Numbered from the stretch's first letter, positions 36,309-47,577 are shown. The stretch: 64,000 nucleotides of DNA from Hansschlegelia beijingensis (GCF_014196425.1 NZ_JACIDR010000005.1:124001-188000), one strand, 5' to 3'. The notes: generated by a model not told the origin, from the sequence alone. Numbers and translations: made by a program.

Positions 36309-37334
36309 ATGGATGGATTCAAGGCGGTGCTCGCCCGGATCGCTGATGGGCGTCCGCTCGATCGCGCTGAGGCGGAGGCGGCGTTCGGGCAGCTGATGTC
36401 CGGCGAAGCGACGGCGGCGCAGCTCGGCGCCTTTCTGATGGGCCTGCGGGTGCGCGGCGAGACCGTGGATGAGATCGCCGGCGCGGTCGCCGCGATGCGG
36501 GCCCGCATGACCCCTGTCGCGGCCCCGGCCGACGCGGTCGACGTGGTCGGCACCGGCGGCGACGGCTCCGGCTCCGTCAACGTCTCCACCTGCGCCGCCT
36601 TCGTGGTGGCCGGCTGCGGCGTGCCCGTTGCCAAGCATGGCAACCGCGCCCTGTCGTCCCGATCGGGCTCGGCCGACGTTCTGCGCGCGCTCGGCGTGGC
36701 GGTCGACATCGACGCGAACCGCATCTCGGCCTGCGTCGCGGAGGCCGGCATCGGCTTCATGTTCGCGCCCAACCACCATTCCGCGATGCGCCATGTCGGG
36801 CCTGCCCGGACCGAGCTCGGCGTCCGGACGATCTTCAACCTGCTGGGGCCGCTCTCGAATCCGGCCGGCGTCAAGCGGCAGATGGTCGGCGTGTTCGCCC
36901 GCCGATGGGTCGTGCCGATCGCGGAAGCGCTGGCCCAGCTCGGCTCGGAGCGGGCCTGGGTGGTCCACGGCTCCGACGGGCTTGACGAGATCACCACCTC
37001 GGGGCCGACCTTCGTGGCCTCGCTCGATAACGGCGCGGTGACGACCTTCGAGGTCTCGCCGGAGCAGGCCGGTTTCACCCCGCATCCGGTCGGAGCGCTC
37101 GCGGGCGGCGACGCCGACAGCAATGCGCGCGCCATGCGACAGGTGCTCGAGGGCCGGCCGGGCGCTTACCGGGACGTCGCGATCCTCAACGCGGCCGCGG
37201 CGCTGGTGGTCGCCGGGCGCGCGGCGGACATCGCGGAAGGCGCGGCGCTCGCGACGGCCGCCCTCGACTCGGGCGCGGCGCTGGCCCGGCTCGAGGCGCT
37301 CGTGCAGGTCTCGAACGCGGAGCTCGCGGCGTGA
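36309..37334 (+). CDS. trpD: Anthranilate phosphoribosyltransferase
   Basis: A 341-aa enzyme joining anthranilate and PRPP. The PRPP/anthranilate-binding signatures are [38 protein letters not shown] and [20 protein letters not shown]. It begins 10 bp after trpG and overlaps trpC by 4 bases (GTGA), so trpGDC are tightly coupled. Length and motifs are normal. Confidence 0.96.
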   Translation: MDGFKAVLARIADGRPLDRAEAEAAFGQLMSGEATAAQLGAFLMGLRVRGETVDEIAGAVAAMRARMTPVAAPADAVDVVGTGGDGSGSVNVSTCAAFVVAGCGVPVAKHGNRALSSRSGSADVLRALGVAVDIDANRISACVAEAGIGFMFAPNHHSAMRHVGPARTELGVRTIFNLLGPLSNPAGVKRQMVGVFARRWVVPIAEALAQLGSERAWVVHGSDGLDEITTSGPTFVASLDNGAVTTFEVSPEQAGFTPHPVGALAGGDADSNARAMRQVLEGRPGAYRDVAILNAAAALVVAGRAADIAEGAALATAALDSGAALARLEALVQVSNAELAA

Positions 37335-38134
37335 GCGACATTCTGGATCGCATCGCGGCCTACAAGCGGCGCGAGATCGCCGAGGCGAAAAGCGCCCGCT
37401 CCTTCGCGGAAGTGCGCAAGGCCGCCGACGTGGCCTCTCCCCCGCGCGGATTCGCGGACGCCATCCGTCGCACCCTCGACGCGGGCGGCACGGCCCTGAT
37501 CGCGGAGATCAAGAAGGCCAGCCCGTCCAAGGGCCTGATCCGCGCCGACTTCGACCCGCCCGCGCTCGCCCGCGCCTATGCGGAGGGCGGCGCGACCTGC
37601 CTGTCCGTGCTGACCGACGCGCCGTCCTTCCAGGGAGCGCCGGAGTTCCTGGTGCGGGCCCGTGAAGCGGCGCCTCTGCCCGTGATCCGCAAGGACTTCC
37701 TCTACGAGCCCTATCAGGTCGCCGAGGCGCGCGCGCTTGGCGCCGACTGCATCCTCGTCATCATGGCCGCCGTCACCGACGCCGAGGCGCGAGATCTCGT
37801 CTCGGCCTCCGCAGACTTCGGCATGGACGTCCTCATCGAGGTGCATGACGCCGCAGAGCTCGAACGGGCTCTGCCGCTCGCCGCGCCCCTGCTCGGCGTG
37901 AACAATCGCAACCTTCGGACCTTCGAGGTCACTCTGGAGACCACCGAGAGGCTGGCGCCTCTGGTTCCGGCCGGCCGCATCCTGGTCGGGGAGAGCGGCA
38001 TCTTCACGCCCGCAGACGTGGCGCGGCTCGCCGCCGTCGGCTGCCGGACCCTTCTGGTGGGCGAGAGCCTGATGAGGCAGGAAGACGTCGCCGCCGCCAC
38101 TCGCGCCCTTCTGGCTTCGCCTCCCGCGGCTTGA
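37331..38134 (+). CDS. trpC: Indole-3-glycerol phosphate synthase
   Basis: A 267-aa TIM-barrel enzyme of tryptophan synthesis. Catalytic segments are [20 protein letters not shown] (Glu, Lys), [13 protein letters not shown] (Lys), [26 protein letters not shown] and [13 protein letters not shown]. The GTG start lies inside the trpD stop. In many rhizobia trpC is followed directly by moaC; here two membrane-protein genes intervene. Confidence 0.96.
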   Translation: MSDILDRIAAYKRREIAEAKSARSFAEVRKAADVASPPRGFADAIRRTLDAGGTALIAEIKKASPSKGLIRADFDPPALARAYAEGGATCLSVLTDAPSFQGAPEFLVRAREAAPLPVIRKDFLYEPYQVAEARALGADCILVIMAAVTDAEARDLVSASADFGMDVLIEVHDAAELERALPLAAPLLGVNNRNLRTFEVTLETTERLAPLVPAGRILVGESGIFTPADVARLAAVGCRTLLVGESLMRQEDVAAATRALLASPPAA

Positions 38135-38149
38135 ACAACGGGCCGTCAT

Positions 38150-38716
38150 ATGTCCCCAGACCCCCGCGCCGAGCTCGACCCTGCAGCGAGACGTTGGCTG
38201 GGCAAGGACGCGGAGGCGCTGACGGAGGCTGAAGCCCGCGTGCTGAAGCACGCCCGGCGGCGCAGCGTCCTGATCCGGCGTCCTGCCGGCGACGAACAGA
38301 AGACGTTCGGCGAAAGTCTCGCCGACCAGGTCGCGTCCTTCGGCGGCTCCTGGACGTTCATCATCAGTTTCTGCGTGTTCCTGTTGCTGTGGGCCGGGGC
38401 CAATCTCTGGCTGCTGTCGCAGCCCTTCGATCCCTACCCGTTCATCTTCCTCAATCTGATGCTGTCGATGCTTGCGGCGCTTCAGGCCCCGGTGATCATG
38501 ATGAGCCAGAACCGCCAGGCCATCAAAGATCGCGAGAACGCCGCGCGCGACTACGAAGTGAACCTGAAGGCGGAGATCGAGATCATGGGGTTGCACGAGA
38601 AGCTGGATCGGCTGAGGGACGAACACATCATGACGCTGATCGCGAAGCAGCAGGAGCAGATCGACCTCCTCACCCGCCTCGTGCGCAGGAACGACGAACT
38701 CGGGGGCGGCCGTTGA
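38150..38716 (+). CDS. DUF1003 membrane protein
   Basis: A 188-aa protein with a soluble N-terminus and two adjacent membrane helices (WTFIISFCVFLLLWAGANLW, FIFLNLMLSMLAALQAPVIM). A charged C-terminal helical tail (LHEKLDRLRDEHIMTLIAKQ) probably forms a coiled coil in the cytoplasm. The FGGSWTFI...PYPFIFLNLMLS...ApvIMMSQNRQ pattern is diagnostic of DUF1003, whose function is unknown. It follows trpC by 15 bp and overlaps the next gene by TTGA. Confidence 0.88.
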   Translation: MSPDPRAELDPAARRWLGKDAEALTEAEARVLKHARRRSVLIRRPAGDEQKTFGESLADQVASFGGSWTFIISFCVFLLLWAGANLWLLSQPFDPYPFIFLNLMLSMLAALQAPVIMMSQNRQAIKDRENAARDYEVNLKAEIEIMGLHEKLDRLRDEHIMTLIAKQQEQIDLLTRLVRRNDELGGGR

Positions 38717-39090
38717 ACGCACAGATCGGGAGCGCTGAGGCGGTCTCTCCTCAGGTCGGCGAGGAGCGGGTCGAGGCCGTATTCCGCAACGGCACGATCA
38801 CGGCTTACGGCATCACCGTCTCGTTCACCTTGGGGTTCCTCTCGCAATGGGCCTCGAGCGCGGACGCGTGGCGCCTGTATGATGTGCCCGCCGTCGCCGC
38901 AGTCTTCGCAGGCGGCATGTTCCAGATCTGGGCGCTGGCTTTGCTTCTGCCGGTCGAAGGTTTGGTGAAGACGATCTATGACCGAGCCACTCGCCTTTAT
39001 CTGATCGGCCTGGCGCTCACCGGAACAGGCGTCGTGACGGCGGTCTCGTTCGACGTCGCCAGAGGAATCCTTGGCAAGGACGTGACGTGA
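38713..39090 (+). CDS. Small membrane protein of unknown function
   Basis: A 125-aa protein read from TTG 38713, which overlaps the DUF1003 stop as TTGA; the next in-frame ATG is well inside the hydrophobic core. It has three probable membrane helices: [39 protein letters not shown] and [21 protein letters not shown] do not recognise the family. Its 3' end overlaps moaC by GTGA, so it is embedded in the trp-moa transcription unit and is probably translated with its neighbours. Confidence 0.7.
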   Translation: MNAQIGSAEAVSPQVGEERVEAVFRNGTITAYGITVSFTLGFLSQWASSADAWRLYDVPAVAAVFAGGMFQIWALALLLPVEGLVKTIYDRATRLYLIGLALTGTGVVTAVSFDVARGILGKDVT

Positions 39091-39578
39091 GCTCTCAACC
39101 AGCCGGCCTGACGCATCTCTCCGCCTCCGGCGAGGCCAATATGGTCGACGTCGGGGACAAGCCCGCCACCGTGCGGGAGGCGACGGCGGAGGGCCGCGTG
39201 CTCATGGCCCCCGAGACGCTGGCGCTGATCCTCGCCGGCGACGCCAAGAAGGGCGATGTGCTCGGAACGGCGCGGATCGCCGGCATCATGGCCGCGAAGC
39301 GGACCCACGAACTGATCCCGCTGTGCCACCCGCTGGCGCTCTCGAAGGTGTCCGTCGAGCTGACGCCGGACGAGGCGCTCCCGGGCGTCGTCGTGACGGC
39401 CATGGCGCGGGTGACCGGGCCGACCGGGGTCGAGATGGAGGCTCTGACCGCCGTCTCCGTCGCCTGTCTCACGATCTATGACATGACCAAGGCCGTCGAC
39501 CGGGGCATGCGGATCGAGGGCGTGCGTCTGCTCGCTAAGTCCGGCGGGCGCTCAGGCGACTTCCGGGCCGAAGGATGA
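39087..39578 (+). CDS. moaC: Cyclic pyranopterin monophosphate synthase
   Basis: A 163-aa enzyme that, after MoaA, forms cyclic pyranopterin monophosphate in molybdenum cofactor synthesis. Conserved segments are [58 protein letters not shown] and the Lys in [12 protein letters not shown]. The GTG start overlaps the preceding stop, and the 3' end overlaps moeA (ATGA). The moaC-moeA-lexA order is typical of Rhizobiales. Confidence 0.96.
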   Translation: MSSQPAGLTHLSASGEANMVDVGDKPATVREATAEGRVLMAPETLALILAGDAKKGDVLGTARIAGIMAAKRTHELIPLCHPLALSKVSVELTPDEALPGVVVTAMARVTGPTGVEMEALTAVSVACLTIYDMTKAVDRGMRIEGVRLLAKSGGRSGDFRAEG

Positions 39579-40795
39579 GCGGCCTCCTCCCTGTCGCGGA
39601 GGCCCGCGCTCGAATTCTGTCGGGGCTCGCGACGCTTCCCGCCGAACGCGTCGGACTTGGCGAAGCGCTCGGGCGGACGCTCGCCGTCCCGCTCAAGGCG
39701 GTCCGGACGCAGCCGCCATGGGACTGCTCCGCCATGGACGGCTATGCGGTGCGTTCGGTGGATGTCCAGTCCGCCCCTGTCCGGCTGCGCGTCGTGGGCG
39801 AGGCGGCGGCCGGCAAGGCGTTTGCCGGCGAGGTTGGCTCCGGGCAGGCCGCGCGGATCTTCACCGGGGCGCCGCTGCCCCGCGGCGCCGACGCTGTCCT
39901 GCTCCAGGAGAACGCCGACCGGGAGGGCGACGAGGTCGTCGTCCGGGAGCCCGTCCAGGCCGGTCGACATGTCCGCCGCGCCGGCCTCGACTTCTCCGCG
40001 GGCGAGACCCTGCTTCCCGCGGGGCGTCGGCTCGGCGCGCGCGACCTCGGGCTCGCGGCCGCGCTCGGCCACGGCGTTCTGGACGTCAGCCGGCGGCCGC
40101 GCGTGGCGATCCTGGCGACGGGCGACGAGCTTGCGCTCCCAGGGAAGGAGGCCGGCCCCGACCAGATCTTCGCCTCCAACAGCTTCGCCATCGCGGCCGC
40201 CGTGGCCGGCGAAGGCGGCCTGCCGCTCGATCTCGGCATCGCCCCGGACGAGCCGGCGGCGATCCGTGCGGCGATCGAGCGCGCGATCTCCGAGAAAGCG
40301 GACATCCTCGTCACGCTCGGGGGCGCGTCGGTGGGCGACCACGACCTCGTCCGGCCGGCGCTCGAGGCGTGCGGAGTCACGCTCGACTTCTGGAAGATCG
40401 CCATGCGTCCCGGCAAGCCGATGATGGCCGGACGGCGCGGCGAAATGGTGGCGCTCGGGCTGCCGGGCAACCCGGTGTCGGCGCTCGTCTGTTCCGTCCT
40501 CTTCCTGATCCCGGCGCTTCGCCGCCTCGCAGGGTGTTCCGACGTCACGCCCAAGACCCGGCGCGGCCGGCTCGGCCGGGACATGCCGGCGAACGATCAC
40601 CGCGAAGACTATGTGCGGGCCGCCCTGTCCCATGACGCAGACGGCGTCCCGGTCGCCACCGCGTTCCCGCGGCAGGATTCCTCCATGCTCCGCGCGCTCT
40701 CCGAGGCGGAGTGCCTGCTGGTGCGCCCGGCGAACGCCGTCGCGGCTCGGGCGGGAGACCCCTGCGACATCCTTCTTCTGCCCCCACCCCTCTGA
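39575..40795 (+). CDS. moeA: Molybdopterin molybdenumtransferase
   Basis: A 406-aa enzyme inserting molybdate into adenylated molybdopterin. The MoeA signatures are [15 protein letters not shown] in domain [21 protein letters not shown], the MPT-binding [29 protein letters not shown] and [12 protein letters not shown]. It is translationally coupled to moaC. It ends 121 bp before lexA, and that gap contains the SOS box. Confidence 0.96.
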   Translation: MSGLLPVAEARARILSGLATLPAERVGLGEALGRTLAVPLKAVRTQPPWDCSAMDGYAVRSVDVQSAPVRLRVVGEAAAGKAFAGEVGSGQAARIFTGAPLPRGADAVLLQENADREGDEVVVREPVQAGRHVRRAGLDFSAGETLLPAGRRLGARDLGLAAALGHGVLDVSRRPRVAILATGDELALPGKEAGPDQIFASNSFAIAAAVAGEGGLPLDLGIAPDEPAAIRAAIERAISEKADILVTLGGASVGDHDLVRPALEACGVTLDFWKIAMRPGKPMMAGRRGEMVALGLPGNPVSALVCSVLFLIPALRRLAGCSDVTPKTRRGRLGRDMPANDHREDYVRAALSHDADGVPVATAFPRQDSSMLRALSEAECLLVRPANAVAARAGDPCDILLLPPPL

Positions 40796-40853
40796 TCGCC
40801 AGCAATCCGGGAACGTCGCCGCGCGGAGCATGCACCGAACGTTAACGGTTGCG

Positions 40854-40868
40854 GAACACATCTAGAAC
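40854..40868 (+). promoter_or_regulatory. LexA operator (alphaproteobacterial SOS box)
   Basis: GAAC-ACATCTA-GAAC is an exact match to the alphaproteobacterial LexA direct repeat (GTTC-N7-GTTC read on the other strand). It lies 48 bp upstream of the lexA start, as expected for autoregulation. A further GTTC at 40881-40884 forms an inverted pair with the second half-site. Confidence 0.88.
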
Positions 40869-40916
40869 AGGTAGATTTCTGTTCATGATTTGTTTTGCAT
40901 CGTCGCGGACCCGCCC

Positions 40917-41630
40917 ATGTTGACCCGCAAGCAGTACGAGCTTCTGCGCTTCATTCATGAGCGGCTGAAGGAGGCCGGCGTTCCGCCCTCCTTCGAGGAG
41001 ATGAAGGAGGCGCTGGACCTCAAGTCGAAGTCCGGCATTCACCGGCTGATCATGGCGCTCGAGGAGCGCGGTTTCATCCGCCGCCTCCCGAACCGGGCGC
41101 GCGCGCTTGAGGTGCTGAAGCTGCCCGAAGCCGCGGCCCCCTCCGTGACGCGGCCGGCGACGCGGTTCTCTCCGAGCGTGATCGAAGGCAACCTCGGACG
41201 GCTCAAGCCTGCCTCGTCGAGCGACGATGACGGCGAAGACCGGCGGTCCGCAGTGCATGTGCCCGTCATGGGGCGCATTGCGGCCGGCGTGCCGATCTCG
41301 GCGATCCAGACGAGAAGCCACACCATCGCGGTGTCGCCGGACCTGATCTCCACCGGAGAGCACTTCGCGCTCGAGGTGCGAGGCGACTCGATGATCGAGG
41401 CCGGCATTCTCGACGGAGATCTGGTCCTCATCCGGCGCCAGGACACGGCCGACACCGGCGACATCGTCGTGGCGCTGGTGGACGAGGAGGAAGCGACGCT
41501 GAAACGTCTGCGGAAGCGCGGCGCCTCCATCGCGCTCGAGGCGGCGAACCCCGCTTACGAGACGCGGATCTTCGGGCCCGATCGGGTCGCGATTCAGGGA
41601 CGGCTCGTGGGCCTGATCCGGCGTTACTGA
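40917..41630 (+). CDS. lexA: SOS-response repressor LexA
   Basis: A 237-aa repressor. The N-terminal winged helix ([20 protein letters not shown] through [16 protein letters not shown]) binds operators. The C-terminal S24 peptidase domain has the self-cleavage site Ala123-Gly124 (GRIAAGVP), Ser158 ([11 protein letters not shown]) and Lys196 (ATLKRLR). RecA-stimulated autocleavage is therefore expected. ATG 40917 gives the family start; an ATG at 40890 is in frame but adds nine unconserved residues. The 3' end overlaps the convergent comEC by 7 bases. The gene carries its own LexA box. Confidence 0.96.
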   Translation: MLTRKQYELLRFIHERLKEAGVPPSFEEMKEALDLKSKSGIHRLIMALEERGFIRRLPNRARALEVLKLPEAAAPSVTRPATRFSPSVIEGNLGRLKPASSSDDDGEDRRSAVHVPVMGRIAAGVPISAIQTRSHTIAVSPDLISTGEHFALEVRGDSMIEAGILDGDLVLIRRQDTADTGDIVVALVDEEEATLKRLRKRGASIALEAANPAYETRIFGPDRVAIQGRLVGLIRRY

Positions 41631-43942
41631 TCATCAGGCGAAACGGCGTCGTCCGCGTCGGTCTCGTCCGGGGGATCGGTGGGATCGACCGGCGGCGGCT
41701 CGGGCTCCCGGGTGAGCGGCGGCGTCGCCGCGAAGATCAGTCGGGTCGCTGCCTCGGGAGGCGGCGCTGCGGGCTGCCGGGTCCAGGGCCGGGAGCCGGA
41801 CGGCTCGAGAGCCGCGACGCCTGAGAAGCCCTTCCCGGAGCGGGTCAGGCTCAGGGCCCCGGTGGCGGCCAGGATCTTCCGGTCTATGACCGCCGCCGTT
41901 TCGGCGCATGCCGCGGGCGCCTCGCGCCGGGTGACCACCAGCGTCGCGCGTCGGCAGTCCTCCTCCAGGCCTCTCGCATCCCTGGAGAGCGCCACCAGGC
42001 CGCCGCCCGCGAGCGGCGCGACGCAGCCGTAGGCGTCGCAGCGGACGCCGCGCGCCGCCTCTCGCGTGGGCGCGGACGAGCCGTCCGCCGCGAACCAGAC
42101 CTTGGCCGCGAAACCTCCCGGGCTGGCGCCCACAAGCGCCAGCCGGCCATCCGGCGTCCGCGCCGCGAGCGCCCGGCCGGACGCGTCGATGACGACGTCG
42201 GGCCGCGCCGGAAAGGCTGCGAGCGCCAGCGCCGCCGCGAGGATCGGCGCGCCGCCCCAGCGCAGCGGCGTTCGCCAGAGGCAAAGCCAGGCCAGCCCCA
42301 GCGCGAACAGGATGAGCGCTTCCGGCCCGAACGCCACCACGTTGCGTTCGGCGCCCGGCCACGACGCAACCGCGTGCGCGATCGCCAGGACGCCCTCGAG
42401 CCCAAGGCCCATGAGCCGCCACCAGAAGCCGTCCAGCCCGAGCGGCGCGAAGATGAGGCCGCCGATCGCCGCCGGCATCACGACAAGCCCGATGAGCGGC
42501 TCAGCGAGCGCGTTGCCGGCGAGCGCGTAGGGCGTGAGGCGCTGAAAGTGGTAGGCGGCGAACGGGGCGGTGGCCGCCCCGGCGACCAGCGTCGTCATCA
42601 CCGCGAGCGTGGCCGCCCGCCGCAGGCGGCGCATGACCGCGGCCCCGCGCGAGGCCGGGGGCGGCGCGGGCGGCAGGTCGCGCCTTGTCTCGAACCAGGC
42701 GACCAGCCCGGCGACGGCGGCGAACGACATCTGGAAGCTCGGCCCGAGCAGCGCCTCAGGGGTCCAGGCGGCCACCAGCAGCCCGGCGAGCGCGAAGTTG
42801 CGGGGGGCGAGCGCGGGCCGACCCAGCATCACGGCGATCAGCGCGACGGCGATCATGACGTAGGAGCGCTGCGTCGCGACCTCCGCGCCGGACAGCGCGA
42901 GATAGAAGGTCGCGCCGGCCAGCGCGATCGCAGCGCCGATCTCCTTGACCGGCAGCCTCAGGGCGGCGCGCTGGGACAGCGCCAGAGACGCCCGGGCGAA
43001 CCAGAACAGGGTTCCCGCGACCAGCGCCATGTGGAGGCCGGAGATCGAGAGGATATGGCTGAGGCCGGCCGCACGCAGATCGTCCGACACCGATTGCGGG
43101 ATTGGGCCCTGCACGCCGGTGACGAGCGCGGCCGCGACCGCGCCTTCGGGTCCGCCGACGGCGGACGTGATGCGCGCCGTGAGCCGCGCGCGCAATCGCT
43201 CCAGCGCAGCCGCGGCCCTCGCCGCGAGGCCCTCGGGAACGGCGGGCAGAAGGCGGATGTCCTTCGCTCCGAAACCCGTCGCTCCGATCTTCTCGAAGAA
43301 CGCGACCCGCGCGAAATCATAGCCTCCGGGCCGCACCGGTCCTTCCGGCGGCCGCCACAGCGCGGTCAGCGAAACACGGTCTCCGGCCGCGAGCGGCGGA
43401 TCGGCGCGCGCCGTCACCCGGACGCGCGCCGGCAGATCGTCCGCCGCCAGCGTCGTGAGGCGCTCCGGCTCGATCGTCAGCCGCCGCATGCCGCGCGCCC
43501 GCGGCTCCACCAGCAGGACGCGGCCGACGACCTCGCCGCGCAGCGGTCGATCGAGCGCGGGGGCCTCCGCGCGCACGGTCGCGAGCTTTCCGGCGAGGAA
43601 TCCCGCGCCGCCGAAGGTCACGGCGAGCGCGAGCCACAGCGTCAGGAACTTGCCGCGGGCGAGCCAGAGCAGTGCGAGACCCACCGCCGCCGGCGCCGCG
43701 CTCGCCCAAAGCTCCGGCTCGCGGCTCGCCGAGAAATAGATCACCGCGCCGCAGCCGAACGCGACAGGGAGCCACAAGGCCGGCCGGCCGGCCTCCGCCT
43801 CCTCGGCCAGCAGGGCGAGCATCCGGTCGGAGAGCCGCAGCCGCCATGCGCGCGCGGCCGCGGAAGGCTCGCCCGCCCGGAGCTCCGGGATGGCCGCCGC
43901 GCGCGCTCTGCCCCGCCCTGGCCGCCCCGGCTGCTCAGCCAT
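41624..43942 (-). CDS. comEC: ComEC/Rec2-family DNA-uptake channel protein
   Basis: A 772-aa polytopic membrane protein. The DUF4131 N-terminal region is followed by the Competence domain with [18 protein letters not shown] and [19 protein letters not shown]. The C-terminal part resembles a beta-lactamase-like domain but lacks an obvious HxHxDH metal motif, as is common in alphaproteobacterial members. ComEC forms the inner-membrane channel for transforming DNA; competence of this organism is not established. ATG 43942 (MAEQPGRPG) is chosen; ATG 43972 is possible. The position between lexA and gltX is usual for rhizobia. Confidence 0.9.
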   Translation of the reverse strand: MAEQPGRPGRGRARAAAIPELRAGEPSAAARAWRLRLSDRMLALLAEEAEAGRPALWLPVAFGCGAVIYFSASREPELWASAAPAAVGLALLWLARGKFLTLWLALAVTFGGAGFLAGKLATVRAEAPALDRPLRGEVVGRVLLVEPRARGMRRLTIEPERLTTLAADDLPARVRVTARADPPLAAGDRVSLTALWRPPEGPVRPGGYDFARVAFFEKIGATGFGAKDIRLLPAVPEGLAARAAAALERLRARLTARITSAVGGPEGAVAAALVTGVQGPIPQSVSDDLRAAGLSHILSISGLHMALVAGTLFWFARASLALSQRAALRLPVKEIGAAIALAGATFYLALSGAEVATQRSYVMIAVALIAVMLGRPALAPRNFALAGLLVAAWTPEALLGPSFQMSFAAVAGLVAWFETRRDLPPAPPPASRGAAVMRRLRRAATLAVMTTLVAGAATAPFAAYHFQRLTPYALAGNALAEPLIGLVVMPAAIGGLIFAPLGLDGFWWRLMGLGLEGVLAIAHAVASWPGAERNVVAFGPEALILFALGLAWLCLWRTPLRWGGAPILAAALALAAFPARPDVVIDASGRALAARTPDGRLALVGASPGGFAAKVWFAADGSSAPTREAARGVRCDAYGCVAPLAGGGLVALSRDARGLEEDCRRATLVVTRREAPAACAETAAVIDRKILAATGALSLTRSGKGFSGVAALEPSGSRPWTRQPAAPPPEAATRLIFAATPPLTREPEPPPVDPTDPPDETDADDAVSPDDQ

Positions 43943-44041
43943 GGCGCGTCTTTCCCCCGGTCGCGCCGCCATGCTACACCGGCGCGCCGCGGCGTACAGA
44001 TGACGTCGCCCCCTCCCCCGAGCGCGAGAGAACGACCTGAA

Positions 44042-45475
44042 TTGAGCGACACCGTCGTCACACGCTTCGCGCCGTCGCCGACCGGCTTCCTGCATATCGG
44101 CGGCGCCAGGACTGCGCTGTTCAACTGGCTGTTCGCCAGGAGCCTCGGCGGCAAGATGCTGCTGCGGATCGAGGACACGGACCGCGCGCGCTCGACGGAA
44201 GCCGCCATCACGGCGATCCTCGACGGGCTGAAGTGGCTGGAGCTCGATTGGGACGGGGAGCCCGTGTTCCAGTTCGCGCGCGCGGGGCGCCATCGCGAGG
44301 CGGTCGAGCGGATGCTGGCCGAGGGGCGCGCCTATCGCTGCTACGCGACCGCCCAGGAGCTCGAGGAGATGCGCGCCACGGCGCAGGCCGAGGGCCGCCC
44401 GCCGCGCTATGACGGCCGCTGGCGTGACCGTCCCGAGGCCGACTGGCCGACCGACCGGGCGCCGGCGATCCGACTGAAGGCGCCGACCGAGGGCGAAACC
44501 GTGATCGACGACCTGGTGCAGGGTCGCGTCGTGATCCCGAACAAGGATCTCGACGACCTCGTGCTGCTGAGGTCGGACGGCACGCCGACCTATATGCTCG
44601 CCGTGGTGGTCGACGACCACGACATGGGCGTCACCCACGTCATCCGCGGCGTCGACCATCTCACCAACGCGGCCCGGCAGGCGCAGATCTACGACGCGAT
44701 GGGCTGGAGCGCGCCCCGGATGGCGCACATCCCGCTGATCCACGGGCCGGACGGCGCGAAGCTCTCCAAGCGCCACGGCGCGCTCGGCGTGGAGGCCTAC
44801 CGCGAGATGGGCTTCCTGCCGGCGGCGCTGCGCAACTACCTCGCCCGTCTCGGCTGGAGCCACGGCGACGACGAGATCTTCTCGACCGAGCAGGCGATCG
44901 AGTGGTTCGACATAGCCGACGTGGGCCGCTCGGCCGCGCGGTTCGATCAGGTGAAGTTGCAGAACCTGAACGGGCATTACATGCGCGCGACGCCCGACGA
45001 CGAGCTGATGGCGACGTTCCGGGCCGCCCTTCCCTATCTTCCGGGCGGCCTCGCCGCGATCGCGCGCCTCGACGAGACCGGCCGCTGGCCCGCCCTGGAG
45101 GGCGCGCTGCCGGGGCTCAAGGAGCGGGCGAAGACCCTCGTCGAACTGCTGGACGGCGCCCGTTTCCTGCTCGATCAGCGGCCGCTGTCGCTGGAGCCGG
45201 CTGCGGAGCAGTTGCTGACGCCGGAGGCGCGGCGGCTGCTGGCGCTGCTCGGCGAGCGGCTCGCGGCCATCGAGCCCTGGGCGGCCCCGGAAGCGGAGGC
45301 CGCCGTGCGCTCCGTCGCCGAGGAGGCCGGCGTCAAGCTCGGGGCGGCGGCGCAGCCGCTCCGCGCCGCGCTGACCGGGCGCAAGACGTCGCCCGGCATC
45401 TTCGACGTGCTCGTCGCGCTCGGGCGTGAGGAAAGCCTCGCGCGGATCGCGGATCAGGCCGCGCAGAGGCCGTGA
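44042..45475 (+). CDS. gltX: Glutamyl-tRNA synthetase
   Basis: About 477 aa, class I synthetase. The HIGH region is [20 protein letters not shown] at the N-terminus, and the KMSKS-like loop [12 protein letters not shown] lies near residue 240. The conserved [10 protein letters not shown] and [13 protein letters not shown] are present. The TTG at 44042 gives the family-typical opening [14 protein letters not shown]. An ATG at 44000 is also in frame and would add a Pro-rich 14-residue extension without a clear ribosome binding site. Alphaproteobacteria commonly have two gltX copies; only one is in the window. It is divergent from comEC. Confidence 0.94.
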   Translation: MSDTVVTRFAPSPTGFLHIGGARTALFNWLFARSLGGKMLLRIEDTDRARSTEAAITAILDGLKWLELDWDGEPVFQFARAGRHREAVERMLAEGRAYRCYATAQELEEMRATAQAEGRPPRYDGRWRDRPEADWPTDRAPAIRLKAPTEGETVIDDLVQGRVVIPNKDLDDLVLLRSDGTPTYMLAVVVDDHDMGVTHVIRGVDHLTNAARQAQIYDAMGWSAPRMAHIPLIHGPDGAKLSKRHGALGVEAYREMGFLPAALRNYLARLGWSHGDDEIFSTEQAIEWFDIADVGRSAARFDQVKLQNLNGHYMRATPDDELMATFRAALPYLPGGLAAIARLDETGRWPALEGALPGLKERAKTLVELLDGARFLLDQRPLSLEPAAEQLLTPEARRLLALLGERLAAIEPWAAPEAEAAVRSVAEEAGVKLGAAAQPLRAALTGRKTSPGIFDVLVALGREESLARIADQAAQRP

Positions 45476-45500
45476 ACCGGGCCAAAACTGGCGCTGCGGT

Positions 45501-45529
45501 TTGACAGCGCTAGAACGCACTGCAACAAA
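45501..45529 (+). promoter_or_regulatory. Probable gltA promoter
   Basis: A perfect TTGACA (45501-45506) and AACAAA (45524-45529) are separated by 17 bases, 105 bp upstream of the gltA start. Confidence 0.55.
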
Positions 45530-45633
45530 AGTAGCGTCGCGCTGACCCTGCGCCCTCTCCCTCCAGTGAGCCGGAGAGCCACGTGCCGTCACCGGCGCGA
45601 CGAGGCCATAATTCCAGCGAAGGGGCATGGCGC

Positions 45634-46962
45634 ATGAATGCGACGACCAGCACGCTCAAGGTTCAAGAAGGCTCGCCAGAAGCCGCGCATCTGAGCGTCG
45701 AAGGGGCCGAGCTTGCTCTTCCGATCAAGCACGGCTCCATCGGCCCGTCCGTTCTCGACGTCCAGACGCTCTACAAAGACACCGGACTGTTCACCTACGA
45801 TCCGGGCTTCACCTCGACCGCGAGCTGCGAGTCGAAGATCACCTATATCGACGGCGACGCCGGCCTGCTGCTCTACCGCGGCTATCCGATCGACGAACTG
45901 GCCGAGCACGGCGACTTCCTGGAGACCTGCTACCTGCTGCTGTTCGGCGAACTGCCGACCTCGGCGCAGAAGGCGGAGTTCGACCGGCAGGTCACGCGCC
46001 ACACCATGGTCCACGAGCAGATGTCGCGCTTCTACAGCGGCTTCCGCCGGGACGCCCACCCGATGGCGGTGATGTGCGGCGTCGTGGGCGCCCTGTCGGC
46101 CTTCTACCACGACTCGACCGACATCACCGATCCCGAGCAGCGGTTGATCGCCTCCATCCGCATGATCGCCAAGACGCCGACGCTCGCCGCGATGGCGTAC
46201 AAATATTCGATCGGCCAGCCCTTCGTATATCCGCAGAACGCGCTCGATTTCTCCGCGAACTTCCTGAACATGTGCTTCGCGGTGCCGTGCGAGGAGTACA
46301 AGGTCAATCCGGTGCTCGCGCGCGCGATGGACAGGATCTTCATCCTGCACGCCGATCACGAGCAGAACGCCTCGACCTCGACGGTTCGGCTCGCAGGCTC
46401 TTCGGGCGCAAACCCCTTCGCCTGCATCGCGGCGGGCATCGCCTGCCTCTGGGGCCCCGCCCATGGCGGAGCGAACGAGGCCGCCCTCAAGATGCTCGGC
46501 GAGATCGGCACGCCCGACAAGGTCGATCTCTACGTCAAGAAGGCCAAGGACAAGAACGACCCGTTCCGCCTGATGGGCTTCGGCCATCGCGTCTACAAGA
46601 ACTACGACCCCCGCGCCAAGATCATGCAGAAGACCTGCCACGAGGTCCTCGCTGAGCTCGGCATCCAGGACGACCCGCTGCTCGAAGTGGCGATGGAGCT
46701 CGAGAAGATCGCCCTCAAGGACGAGTACTTCATCGAGAAGAAGCTCTATCCGAACATCGATTTCTATTCGGGCATCACGCTCAAGGCGATGGGCTTCCCG
46801 ACCGCTATGTTCACGGTGCTGTTCGCCGTGGCGCGCACCGTCGGCTGGATCGCCCAGTGGAAGGAGATGGTCGAGGATCCGTCGCAGCGCATCGGCCGGC
46901 CGCGCCAGCTCTACACCGGCGCGCCGGAGCGGGATTACGTGCCGATCAGCGAGCGCCGCTGA
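45634..46962 (+). CDS. gltA: Citrate synthase
   Basis: A 442-aa hexameric-type citrate synthase of the TCA cycle. Catalytic residues appear in [35 protein letters not shown] and [16 protein letters not shown]. The N-terminal domain with [19 protein letters not shown] is characteristic of the Gram-negative type I enzyme. ATG 45634 fits homologues; the upstream frame from 45583 is not conserved. It ends at a strong bidirectional terminator. In rhizobia its convergent neighbour is usually lpxB; here it is fabZ. Confidence 0.96.
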   Translation: MNATTSTLKVQEGSPEAAHLSVEGAELALPIKHGSIGPSVLDVQTLYKDTGLFTYDPGFTSTASCESKITYIDGDAGLLLYRGYPIDELAEHGDFLETCYLLLFGELPTSAQKAEFDRQVTRHTMVHEQMSRFYSGFRRDAHPMAVMCGVVGALSAFYHDSTDITDPEQRLIASIRMIAKTPTLAAMAYKYSIGQPFVYPQNALDFSANFLNMCFAVPCEEYKVNPVLARAMDRIFILHADHEQNASTSTVRLAGSSGANPFACIAAGIACLWGPAHGGANEAALKMLGEIGTPDKVDLYVKKAKDKNDPFRLMGFGHRVYKNYDPRAKIMQKTCHEVLAELGIQDDPLLEVAMELEKIALKDEYFIEKKLYPNIDFYSGITLKAMGFPTAMFTVLFAVARTVGWIAQWKEMVEDPSQRIGRPRQLYTGAPERDYVPISERR

Positions 46963-46980
46963 GGCCGCGCCCTGAGCAGG

Positions 46981-47012
46981 AAAAAAGCCCCGCCTTCCGG
47001 CGGGGCTTTTTT
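46981..47012. terminator. Bidirectional intrinsic terminator between gltA and fabZ
   Basis: AAAAAAGCCCCGCC (46981-46994), loop TTCC, then GGCGGGGCTTTTTT (46999-47012). This perfect 14-bp stem has A/T tracts on both sides, so it can stop transcripts from either direction. The fabZ stop codon (47014-47012) touches its edge, leaving no space for further leftward genes. Confidence 0.93.
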
Positions 47013-47494
47013 CATTTGTCGACCAGCATCGCCGAGATTTCGGCCTCGCAGACCAGCGTCCCGGCGACCTTGGCCTCGCCGCGGAACCACCACATGTTCG
47101 CGCGCTTCTTGATCTGCGTCATGTGGTACTCGACCACATCCCCGGGCGTCACCGGCTTGCGGAACTTCGCCTTGTCGATCGTCATGAAGTAGACGATCCG
47201 CGGCGAGCTCGGGGCCGTGCGCGACGCCACGCAGATGGCGCCCGCCGTCTGCGCCATGCCTTCGATCAGCAGCACGCCCGGCATCACCGGGGACTGGGGA
47301 AAGTGTCCCTGGAAGTGCGGCTCGTTGAACGTCACGTTCTTGATCCCGACGCCCGACCTGTCGCCGTCGATATCGATGATCCGGTCCACGAGCAGGAACG
47401 GGTAGCGATGCGGCAGATAGGACATGATCGTCGCGATGTCGGCGGCGGCGAGCGCGGTCGGCTGCGAGGATGGCGTCGCGGTGGCGTCGTTCAT
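47012..47494 (-). CDS. fabZ: 3-hydroxyacyl-ACP dehydratase FabZ
   Basis: A 160-aa hot-dog-fold dehydratase of fatty acid elongation. The catalytic His is in [20 protein letters not shown], with Glu a few residues on. The opening [17 protein letters not shown] is diagnostic and distinguishes it from FabA. The start ATG 47494 is preferred over the longer frame from 47551. In most rhizobia it is followed by lpxA, lpxI and lpxB; here transcription ends immediately after it. Upstream is the shortened lpxD. Confidence 0.95.
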   Translation of the reverse strand: MNDATATPSSQPTALAAADIATIMSYLPHRYPFLLVDRIIDIDGDRSGVGIKNVTFNEPHFQGHFPQSPVMPGVLLIEGMAQTAGAICVASRTAPSSPRIVYFMTIDKAKFRKPVTPGDVVEYHMTQIKKRANMWWFRGEAKVAGTLVCEAEISAMLVDK

Positions 47495-47523
47495 TTTGCT
47501 TTTCCCTGAGCGCCGACGCGGCT

Positions 47524-47577
47524 CTACGGCCGTAGCGTCAACGCGTGACATCCAAGAGGTCCGCCGGAGCCCGGCGG
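47524..47577 (-). promoter_or_regulatory. Palindromic elements in the lpxD-fabZ gap
   Basis: The 126-bp gap holds a perfect 12-bp palindrome CTACGGCCGTAG (47524-47535), with TTGACG directly beside it on the minus strand (47541-47536). It also holds a 7-bp GC hairpin CCGCCGG-AGC-CCGGCGG (47561-47577). The first could be an operator or promoter element for fabZ and the second a weak terminator after lpxD. There is no T-tract, and neither role is shown. Confidence 0.3.

Noticed and set aside
42374-43999. N-terminal extension of gltX by more than 500 codons
   Set aside because: This frame is antisense to comEC; the synthetase starts at the conserved TRFAPSPTG region.
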